A stretch of 64,000 nt of DNA, from assembly GCA_947303395.1 (NCBI GenBank), contig CAMYYD010000005.1, positions 116,307 to 180,306 on the forward strand, written 5' to 3'. The notes under the pieces are model-generated. The model saw only the letters and a list, made by a program, of their open reading frames with translations. It had not been told where the DNA came from and did no database searches. The stretch comes from an uncultured Bacteroidales bacterium. Its GTDB lineage: Bacteria; Bacteroidota; Bacteroidia; Bacteroidales; F082. Positions 56,782 through 64,000 of the stretch are shown piece by piece. A program made the translations under genes and the position numbers. The first letter of the stretch is position 1. Each line of letters starts with the position of its first letter.

Positions 56782-57981
56782 ATGAAAAAAATAAATTTTA
56801 CTCTTTTTCTAATCGTTTTAGCATTTTTTTGCCATGCGCAATTACCCAATCATCTTTATAATCACACTTTTCCTTATATAAATTCACAAAATGAAAAAGT
56901 TTTGGAAATGTTAAATCAAGTCACTGATAATCAAATTATTAGCGACGTTGAGCATCTTACTTCATACATAAACCGCCGAGCCGATGCTGTTCATATTTAT
57001 GATGTAAAAAATTGGCTTGTAACACAATATGAAAATGCTAATGTCGATAGTATTTATCTTCATGATTTTCAAGTGATTCCATTTTGGGATACTGTTCCAA
57101 AACCATTTACAACAGCTCCAAATATTCTTGCTGTTAAAATAGGTAAAACTTATCCGAATGAGTTTGTAGTTTGCGGTGCCCATTACGATTCATTTGTCAG
57201 AACTGAAGGTGATTTCGATCCCGACACTTTGGTCTCTCCTGGAGCTGATGACAATGCTACCGGTGTGGCTGGAATTCTTACAACTGCCAGAATATTAAAG
57301 GATTACGAATTTGAACGTTCAATAATTTTTGCTTCATGGAATGCCGAAGAATTTGGTCTCTGCGGAAGTCATGCCTACGCAAAAAAATGCAGGGCCGATA
57401 GTCTGGATATTGTAGCTTATTTTAATTTAGATATGACTGGTTATGTGAGTCCAGGTCATGATATCCAGATTGATCTTTTATATACTTCATGCGATTCATT
57501 GCTCGGAAAATTTGTAAAACAAGTAGGTAACACTTATTTTCCTGATATTTATATTCGTCATGCTTGGCTTCCAAGTGGCGACACCGATTATTCTTCATTC
57601 AACCGTAATGGTTATCAGGCAATTTCACCGAGCGAAGATGTACATTATCTTTCACCTTATATTCATAGTATTGATGATATAATTGGTTTAAGTGTCAATA
57701 GTTGGGCGCAGGCAGTGATTTTTACAAAGCTAAATTTAGCTTGCGTTGCTCATGCCGCTGGACTAATCTCAGAATCGGTTGATGAAATCGATGATTTAGA
57801 TGAAGAAATTGAATATTTTGAGGTTTTTGATATTTTCGGAAGACTTGTCCGCAGTGAAAAATCGGTATGGAAAAATATGGAAGAAATCCGTGTAAATGAT
57901 TTACAATCAGGATTTTACATCATTCGATTTTTCATGAAAAGTGGAAAATCGTCTTCTAAAAAAATATTCCTAAAATACTAA
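56782..57981 (+). CDS. M28-family metallopeptidase with T9SS sorting domain (paralogue of 52173-53891)
   Basis: VVCGAHYDSFVRTEGDFDPDTLVSPGADDNATGVAGILTTARIL, SWNAEEFGLCGSHAYA; C-terminal KNMEEIRVNDLQSGFYIIRFFMKSGKSSSKKIFLKY. Confidence 0.93.
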   Translation: MKKINFTLFLIVLAFFCHAQLPNHLYNHTFPYINSQNEKVLEMLNQVTDNQIISDVEHLTSYINRRADAVHIYDVKNWLVTQYENANVDSIYLHDFQVIPFWDTVPKPFTTAPNILAVKIGKTYPNEFVVCGAHYDSFVRTEGDFDPDTLVSPGADDNATGVAGILTTARILKDYEFERSIIFASWNAEEFGLCGSHAYAKKCRADSLDIVAYFNLDMTGYVSPGHDIQIDLLYTSCDSLLGKFVKQVGNTYFPDIYIRHAWLPSGDTDYSSFNRNGYQAISPSEDVHYLSPYIHSIDDIIGLSVNSWAQAVIFTKLNLACVAHAAGLISESVDEIDDLDEEIEYFEVFDIFGRLVRSEKSVWKNMEEIRVNDLQSGFYIIRFFMKSGKSSSKKIFLKY

Positions 57982-58024
57982 TGGTTTTAGGGTTTTGGGA
58001 ATTGACAAAACTTGTTGATACTTG

Positions 58025-58033
58025 TAACTTTGC
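58025..58033 (+). promoter_or_regulatory. -7 element TAACTTTGC for the histidine kinase
   Basis: TAnnTTTGC 17 nt before ATG 58051. Confidence 0.55.
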
Positions 58034-58050
58034 AGTGAAAAATTGATAAT

Positions 58051-60189
58051 ATGAAGAAAATTTTACTCTTTTTATCAATATTATTGTTCGTATCGTGCGC
58101 TCGCGATGAGGTTTTTTCTGACTATCAGAAAAATATAAAAAACCTTAATAATCAATCATTTAAAGAGCGACTTTACGATTCAAAGCTGTCATTGCAATAT
58201 GCTGATTCGGCTTTACGGCTTCTTTATCTCGATTCAGTAAATCTTATCGAAAACAGTCACGATTTTTATTATGACAACGTCGCAAGAGCTTTAAACTCAA
58301 TGGCTTACGAAAATTTTCTTTTGTCTGATTTTGAAAAAGCAAACGAGAATATAAAAAAGGTATATAATATCGACGAATCCTATCCGAATAAGGATGTCGA
58401 ACTGGCAATTACAAATATTATCAACGCAAAAATGATGATGCGTCTGCGCGTTTCATGGGAAGCCGATGAGCTGCTCACAAAATGCGATTGCAAGCATAAT
58501 TATCATGATACACTTTGTCATTGGGCAAATAGCCAGTATTACGTTACAAAACTATTCCTCAACTGCTTCTATCGAGATGGAAAATATCAATATAACGAGT
58601 TGGTCAAGACTTTGAATGAAATTGAGCAAGATAATGTTAATCAACAACTTATGATTGATGAAACACAGGCTTACACTCTTTATTACGCTTTGACTGAGTC
58701 GTGCCAGATACTTGCTCACATCTCTAATTTCTATCAGAATGAGGAAGGCAAAAATGTGTTTTATTTTAAGAAATCTGTTGAATATTTAAAGAAGAGTTTG
58801 GAGTTAATGAATGATAATCAAAGAGTTAGTAATTATGATTTGGCTAACAACCTTCAAACTCTGGCTGGAATAATCAATGATTTGAATAGAAATGCTGATT
58901 ATAATTCAACTCTGGATGACTTGAACGTTATATTATTGATAATCAAGGAAAACTCTGAAAAATTCGGTGTTCATTATCCGATAAATATCGGTGTTTTGGA
59001 TAATGATTTGAAGATGAATATCCTGCTTCATGCCGACAGTCTTTTCATGGAGATAGAAAATCCTTATCAGATAATCGCTTCAAAATCAATGGTTTCTGAT
59101 TATTATATTCGTGATGGTAAGCTGGCAGAGGCGCGTCCGTATTTGATTTTCGCAAAGAATTTCATGGATTCGATAAATGAAAATGAAAATCCGGATATGC
59201 CTATCGAATATAAGTTCAAAAACACGACTTCAAAAATGGCTGAGCGAATCTACATCGGACTGATAAGAACAAAGGCATCTGAAGATCCTAATGTTTTAAC
59301 TAATTGGTTTTCAATGTATCAGAGCGAGTCGTTTAAAGCTTTTGAAAAGGAAAAATACGACTTCAACTATATGGAATTGCGTTCGGTGAATAATGAAAAT
59401 CGTAAGAAAATGACCTATCTTTCATTGTCAATCATATTGATTTTCATAGCATTTGCCACTATTTTCGTCTTTTTCAGATATGCCCGCCGCAACAACCGTT
59501 TGTTGAAAAAGCAAAAGCAACTCGATCTTGAGCGTATCGCAAACGTGGAGACATGCCTTTCGATTTTCCGTCACGATATGTCGCCGTATATCATGTTTTT
59601 GCAGCGCGACAATATTCCTGATGAAATAAAACACGACGCTTTGCAGAAACTCATTGTCACCTTGAACAACACCATGCGCTGGATCAACATCTCAACACCA
59701 AACGGTTTGCCGTTCAAAAAGACCAGCTTTGTTCTGAACGATGCGTTTGAATCGGTGGCGAAAGGCATTACAAATCCTAACAATGTCAATCTTATTTTCA
59801 AAGACGCTCCATGCGAGGTTTGGGGCGATAAAAACCTTGTCGAAATCATGCTTAGAAACTTGATTAACAATGCATTGCGTTATACGACAAAGGGTTATGT
59901 CAAGGTGAGTGCGAAGAAATATGAGAAAGACAAAAACTTTGTACAAATCACTGTTGAAGACACAGGCTGCGGTATCCAGAAAGAGCGTCTCGACGAGCTT
60001 TTCCGTTCTGATAAACTCATTGAAAATGAAAACTCTAACAGCATCGGACATCATGGTTTTGGCTTGATGCTCTGCGCCTACATCATAAAAAAACACGACG
60101 ACGAGACCCGCAGAGGTTGTAAAATCTGGGTCGAAAGCGAAGTTAACAAAGGAACAAAAATACATTTCATATTATGCGCGACTATATAA
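58051..60189 (+). CDS. TPR-type membrane sensor histidine kinase
   Basis: LFVSCARDE lipobox-like; TM YLSLSIILIFIAFATIFVFF; H box CLSIFRHDMSPYI; N box MLRNLINNALRYTTKG; VEDTGCGI; GHHGFGLMLCAYIIKKH. Confidence 0.9.
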   Translation: MKKILLFLSILLFVSCARDEVFSDYQKNIKNLNNQSFKERLYDSKLSLQYADSALRLLYLDSVNLIENSHDFYYDNVARALNSMAYENFLLSDFEKANENIKKVYNIDESYPNKDVELAITNIINAKMMMRLRVSWEADELLTKCDCKHNYHDTLCHWANSQYYVTKLFLNCFYRDGKYQYNELVKTLNEIEQDNVNQQLMIDETQAYTLYYALTESCQILAHISNFYQNEEGKNVFYFKKSVEYLKKSLELMNDNQRVSNYDLANNLQTLAGIINDLNRNADYNSTLDDLNVILLIIKENSEKFGVHYPINIGVLDNDLKMNILLHADSLFMEIENPYQIIASKSMVSDYYIRDGKLAEARPYLIFAKNFMDSINENENPDMPIEYKFKNTTSKMAERIYIGLIRTKASEDPNVLTNWFSMYQSESFKAFEKEKYDFNYMELRSVNNENRKKMTYLSLSIILIFIAFATIFVFFRYARRNNRLLKKQKQLDLERIANVETCLSIFRHDMSPYIMFLQRDNIPDEIKHDALQKLIVTLNNTMRWINISTPNGLPFKKTSFVLNDAFESVAKGITNPNNVNLIFKDAPCEVWGDKNLVEIMLRNLINNALRYTTKGYVKVSAKKYEKDKNFVQITVEDTGCGIQKERLDELFRSDKLIENENSNSIGHHGFGLMLCAYIIKKHDDETRRGCKIWVESEVNKGTKIHFILCATI

Positions 60190-61025
60190 ACATAATAGTA
60201 ATTGACGACGAGTCATTGATAAGAAAATCAATAGCTTACGAGTTTTCTCACAACAAGCAGGAGATCACTGTGGCGGCAAAAGACGACACTTACTACACCA
60301 AGGAAATTCGCCTTTTGGGCACTTTCGGCACGAAATCAGAACTTTTTGATTTTCTTGATAATCCTGAAAACGAAAAACCTGATTATGCCTTGGTCGACAT
60401 GCAGTTTCCAAGTCAGGCTGAACCGACTGGCGGCATCACTCTCACGCGCGACATTCTTGAAGGCGGCTACACCAACCAGGATGGCGGTGAGATAAAGATA
60501 GTTATTATCACTTCACGTTTCGACTATCCTGCCGAAGATGAGATTAACCGTGATCAGAAGATAAAAGATATCAACAAGGTGATTGTCGACTCGTTGGTTG
60601 CCGGCGCAAAGGCTTTCGTCAGCAAAAACGCCACCGAAGGCTTTGAGATAGAGAACTTTACACGCGCTATCGCTTGTCTTGAACGCGGTGAGCGCTACTA
60701 CTTCAACCATCCGGTGCTGCAAACGTTGGTGGAGTCGGCATCCGACTACGTGCAGCAGAATTTCTACAGCCTGAAACAATGCATGCACTACGACGTCACC
60801 ATGCGCGAACGCGAGCTTTTGATAGGACTTGCGCGTGGTGAGACCATGGTGCAGGTGGCAAACCGCATCTACGGCAAAGCCGATGATTCACAAATAAAAT
60901 CGATTCAAAACCTTCAGCGCTCACTCGCCGACCGCATCAACAACGGCGATAACAAGGCCTCGGCACTGGTTGCGAGAGCGATTTTCTTGGGAATTTTAAC
61001 CGAAGATGATGTTTATAAGAAATGA
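60174..61025 (+). CDS. Response regulator paired with the preceding kinase
   Basis: INIIVIDDESLIRKSI...YALVDMQFPS...KAFVSKNAT; C-terminal HTH-like LLIGLARGETMVQVANRIY; overlaps the kinase by 16 nt. Confidence 0.85.
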   Translation: MRDYINIIVIDDESLIRKSIAYEFSHNKQEITVAAKDDTYYTKEIRLLGTFGTKSELFDFLDNPENEKPDYALVDMQFPSQAEPTGGITLTRDILEGGYTNQDGGEIKIVIITSRFDYPAEDEINRDQKIKDINKVIVDSLVAGAKAFVSKNATEGFEIENFTRAIACLERGERYYFNHPVLQTLVESASDYVQQNFYSLKQCMHYDVTMRERELLIGLARGETMVQVANRIYGKADDSQIKSIQNLQRSLADRINNGDNKASALVARAIFLGILTEDDVYKK

Positions 61026-61034
61026 TTGACAACC

Positions 61035-61065
61035 CGTACGGAGAGGGCATGCCCTCTCCCTACAT
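61035..61065. repeat. Palindrome core GGAGAGGGCATGCCCTCTCC with near-palindromic flanks (GTACGGAGAGGGCATGCCCTCTCCCTAC)
   Basis: 20-bp perfect palindrome between the response regulator and the next gene. Confidence 0.88.
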
Positions 61066-61078
61066 AAAAATAAACGCT

Positions 61079-62608
61079 ATGAAAAAATTATTACTTCTCA
61101 TTGCGGCGCTCATAGCAGCGTTTGAAATGACAGCCCAGTGGCATCCGGGGGCTGAAATCGACATCAACAATGTGAAGACCACATTGTACGGAACCGGTAA
61201 CTTCTTCAGAATGAGAGGAGGTGAAAATACCGATCAAGGTTATTTTGTGCCAAGCACAGGCGATGCCTTGACAATCTTCCAAAACACCCTGTGGATTGGC
61301 GGTCTCGATGCCGACGACAGCCTCCATCTGGCAGCGGTGCGCTTCAACCAGGTTGGCGAAGACTTCTGGTCGGGACCGTTGCGTGTCACCGACGCTTCGA
61401 CAGATATCTTCAACGTGATGAATTATCACCATGTGTGGAAAGTGTCGCGTGCTGAAATAGAAGCGCTTATAGCAAATCCAGGCGGTGACATCCCCGAGGA
61501 TATCCTCACCTGGCCTGGCAATGGCAATGTCGCCGACGGTTTCGCCGCCACCCTCGCTCCTTTTGTGGATGTCGACGGCGACGGAGTCTACGACCCGCAC
61601 AACGGAGATTATCCTGATATCCTTGGCGATATGGCATTGTTCTGCATCTATAACGACAACTACGATTTTTATAACAATGGTTATGTTCATCATGGTGAGT
61701 CGGGTGGCGGCGCCCTTGGCATCGAAGTCCACTGCATGCTCTATGGTTTCAACGCCCCTGACGATGAGATTCTCAACAACACACTCTTTATGCGTCAGTG
61801 GATATACAACCGCTCATCAAATGACTATCATGACACTTACATCGGCTCATGGACCGATTTTGACATCGGTTATGCTCGCGACGACTACAACGGCTGTAAT
61901 GTCCAACACGGTTATTATTATGGTTACAATGCCGATGATTTTGATGGCGATGGCGAACCTGGATCATACGGTGCCAACCCTCCGGCGCAGGTTATCATGA
62001 TTCTTGGCGGTCCTACAATGAATCCTGACGGTTTAGATAACCCGAAATACGATTCAAACGGCAACCAAATTGTCGATGAAAGCATCAACGGAATAGGTTT
62101 TGGTGACGGAGTCATTGATAATGAACGACTTGGTATGACAGGATATTTCTATCATGAAAACACAGCAGCTATGAATGGTGATCCTGAAGAGGCTCAACAT
62201 TATTACAATTTATTACGAGGAATATGGAAAAGTGGTGATCATGTCCAATACGGTGGTTATGGTTTTCCTGGTGCACCTGGCACTGTGGGTCCTGAATGCA
62301 AATTCATGTTTCCATACGACTCAGACCCTTACAACTGGGGTACAGGTGGCGTGATGCCTAACGGCGGATATAACCAAAACGGTTTGTACTGGAGCGAGGA
62401 AACAGGCAACAACGGCGCACCAAATAATGCTGGCGACCGTCGCGGACTGGCTTCATCCGGACCATTCACTTTCGAAAGCGGTACTGTCCAAGTGTTGGAT
62501 AGAGCTTATGTAACATGTTGGTTTACAAATGGTTTCGATAGAAACGAAATGGATAATTGGGCCACATATATCAAAGAGTACTTCTTGAATAATTTGAACA
62601 ACAAATAA
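61079..62608 (+). CDS. Large secreted protein of unknown function (Bacteroidetes surface type, no sorting domain seen)
   Basis: MKKLLLLIAALIAAFEMTAQ signal; GDALTIFQNTLWIGGLDADDSLHLAAVRF; Asp-rich VDVDGDGVYDPHNGDYPDILGD; upstream 19 aa in the ORF track come from the palindrome region. Confidence 0.75.
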   Translation: MKKLLLLIAALIAAFEMTAQWHPGAEIDINNVKTTLYGTGNFFRMRGGENTDQGYFVPSTGDALTIFQNTLWIGGLDADDSLHLAAVRFNQVGEDFWSGPLRVTDASTDIFNVMNYHHVWKVSRAEIEALIANPGGDIPEDILTWPGNGNVADGFAATLAPFVDVDGDGVYDPHNGDYPDILGDMALFCIYNDNYDFYNNGYVHHGESGGGALGIEVHCMLYGFNAPDDEILNNTLFMRQWIYNRSSNDYHDTYIGSWTDFDIGYARDDYNGCNVQHGYYYGYNADDFDGDGEPGSYGANPPAQVIMILGGPTMNPDGLDNPKYDSNGNQIVDESINGIGFGDGVIDNERLGMTGYFYHENTAAMNGDPEEAQHYYNLLRGIWKSGDHVQYGGYGFPGAPGTVGPECKFMFPYDSDPYNWGTGGVMPNGGYNQNGLYWSEETGNNGAPNNAGDRRGLASSGPFTFESGTVQVLDRAYVTCWFTNGFDRNEMDNWATYIKEYFLNNLNNK

Positions 62609-62619
62609 AACTTAAGGCT

Positions 62620-63891
62620 ATGAAAAAAGTATTATATATAATGTTATTTCTCATCCTTGGGATGAACTTAACAGCCCAGAGTGTCTGGGACGGCAGCCGT
62701 GAAGCCATCAGTAGCGGCTCGGGTACCGAAAGCGACCCTTATCTCATCGAAAACGCTCAGCAATTGGCATGGTTGGTATATACTATAAATTGGGATTATT
62801 CGCGTTGGACAGAAGGAAAATATTTCTTACTGACAACCGATATCGACCTTAACGGAAATGCTGATAATCAATGGATTCCGATAGGAGCTGGACCTTCAAC
62901 AGAATCACATAAATATTTTGATGGTGTTTTTGATGGCGGTTTCCATGAGATCACAGGTCTTTACATCGACAGTAATAATGCCGTTAACGATAATAATTCT
63001 ATGTGGGTATCAGATTATGTTGGATTTTTCGCTGAACTCGGTGCTAATGCGCAAGTAAAGAATCTTTATCTGGAAGGTTTGATTATAAGTATTAGAAAAT
63101 CAGGAGGTTTCTCTGGCAAAAATGGCATTTTTGAATATTGCATTTCCGATGTTGATATCAAAACAAGCGGTACCCAAAGTGCAAGTGCCGGTATTGCAGC
63201 TTATGGCAATCCTACAGTCAGATTTAGTGCAAATCTTGGTGATATCAAGGGAAAGAATGGCGTTGGAGGCATCATCGGAATGAATGGTCATGTTGAAAGC
63301 TGTTATAACATGGGAAATATTACGGGTGAAAACGTGGTTGGCGGTATTGCCGGAAGGTGTGCGGATATTAAAAACAGCTACAATGTTGGTGAGATTTCTT
63401 ATTTTGAAACCACAAATTATAAAGGCGCCATCGTCGGAAACAAGCCGTCGGGAAGCGGTATCATAAATTGCCATTATCTCGAAGGCTGTATTGACGAAAC
63501 TAATGAATATGGCGAGCCTCAGACAGCCGAGTTTATGCGCTCAGAAGCATTTGTCAGTTTGCTGAACAATGAAACCGATGTTTGGGTTTATGACGAGGAA
63601 AACACCAACGACGGCTATCCTGTGTTCGGCAACGTCCAGTTTGGTGTTGAAGAGGTTATCACTGAATTCCCCGATATGGTTATGGTTTATCCAAACCCCG
63701 TTGTCGACAATGTGTATGTGGTTGGTGATGTCGCATCATGCGAAATCTACGATTTAGTAGGAAAATGCGTTTTGTCCGTATCGAAAAATATGGAAGAAAT
63801 CCGTGTAAATGATTTACCATCAGGGATTTACATGATGCGATTTATGACAAATAATGGTAGCGTTGTCACGAAAAAAATCATCAAAAAATAG
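62620..63891 (+). CDS. GLUG-motif secreted protein with T9SS sorting domain
   Basis: GVGGIIGMNGHVESCYNMGNITGENVVGGIAGR; C-terminal VYPNPVVDNVYVVGDVASCEIYDLVGKCVLSVSKNMEEIRVNDLPSGIYMMRF. Confidence 0.92.
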   Translation: MKKVLYIMLFLILGMNLTAQSVWDGSREAISSGSGTESDPYLIENAQQLAWLVYTINWDYSRWTEGKYFLLTTDIDLNGNADNQWIPIGAGPSTESHKYFDGVFDGGFHEITGLYIDSNNAVNDNNSMWVSDYVGFFAELGANAQVKNLYLEGLIISIRKSGGFSGKNGIFEYCISDVDIKTSGTQSASAGIAAYGNPTVRFSANLGDIKGKNGVGGIIGMNGHVESCYNMGNITGENVVGGIAGRCADIKNSYNVGEISYFETTNYKGAIVGNKPSGSGIINCHYLEGCIDETNEYGEPQTAEFMRSEAFVSLLNNETDVWVYDEENTNDGYPVFGNVQFGVEEVITEFPDMVMVYPNPVVDNVYVVGDVASCEIYDLVGKCVLSVSKNMEEIRVNDLPSGIYMMRFMTNNGSVVTKKIIKK

Positions 63892-63897
63892 ATTATA

Positions 63898-63926
63898 GAG
63901 TATGGAGTACTCTTTACTCCTTACTC
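63898..63926. repeat. Inverted repeat GAGTATGGAGTA/TACTCCTTACTC between convergent genes
   Basis: 12-bp arms with one mismatch; right arm overlaps the stop of the following - strand gene. Confidence 0.7.
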
Positions 63927-64000
63927 TGTGTAATGTAAAATCATGCGTTCAATGGCGCGTTCGCACACTGGGCAGAACTTGTCGCCATTGAACGTATTCA
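63921..64000 (-). CDS. C-terminal end of a truncated gene (NTFNGDKFCPVCERAIERMILHYTE*)
   Basis: Own reverse-strand translation; CxxC motif; continues beyond the window. Confidence 0.5.
   Translation of the reverse strand, partial: NTFNGDKFCPVCERAIERMILHYTE

Noticed and set aside
61022-61078. N-terminal MIDNPYGEGMPSPYIKINA as part of the secreted protein
   Set aside because: It reads through the GGAGAGGGCATGCCCTCTCC palindrome; the signal peptide starts at MKKLLLLIAAL (61079).
61091-61732. 213-aa ORF antisense to the large secreted protein gene
   Set aside because: Shadow ORF with no motif; the + strand has signal peptide and coherent domain sequence.
1-64000. Prophage, transposase, tRNA or rRNA genes
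   Set aside because: No integrase, transposase, structural phage genes, or cloverleaf/rRNA signatures were recognised by eye; tRNAscan-SE, Infernal and ISfinder searches would be decisive.

Overview
This window looks like Bacteroidales-type chromosome, judged by TAnnTTTG promoters, T9SS C-terminal sorting domains, BspA repeats and PEGA proteins. It holds about 38 genuine CDSs. Housekeeping genes: mreC(partial)-mreB-purH, recJ, LysE-type exporter, asd-ribF, C69 dipeptidase, MoxR ATPase, a SurA/PpiC triplet, guaB, ldcA-like, radA, an RND efflux operon, LutB-like, rpiB, mntP. Accessory and surface genes: three tandem repeat-rich surface proteins, twin PEGA proteins, a GH89 NAGLU, a 1588-aa papain-like T9SS protein, a TPP-riboswitch/TonB receptor/PnuT-like locus, two M28 peptidases, a TPR histidine kinase plus response regulator, and a GLUG protein. 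No tRNA, rRNA, CRISPR or transposase was recognised. The most interesting signal is a set of small palindromic repeats at or inside gene ends: (A) three copies of GTAGAGACGCACGGCCGTGCGTCTCTAC, all read in the same frame as VETH(G/S)RASL inside or at the end of unrelated proteins; (B) four intergenic hairpins whose arms are period-8 CAGTTNNN repeats; and several single-copy palindromes (GGAGAGGGCATGCCCTCTCC, GTCATTAGTCGTCA inverted repeat, GGTCTCCAGA inverted repeat, GAGTATGGAGTA inverted repeat). Other leads are a probable rSAM/lipoprotein pair with a CVYGSP motif, a ~79-nt long hairpin next to the TPP riboswitch, an AT-rich oriC-like gap, and near-identical DNA in two T9SS sorting domains. 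All family calls come from reading the sequence; no database search was run.
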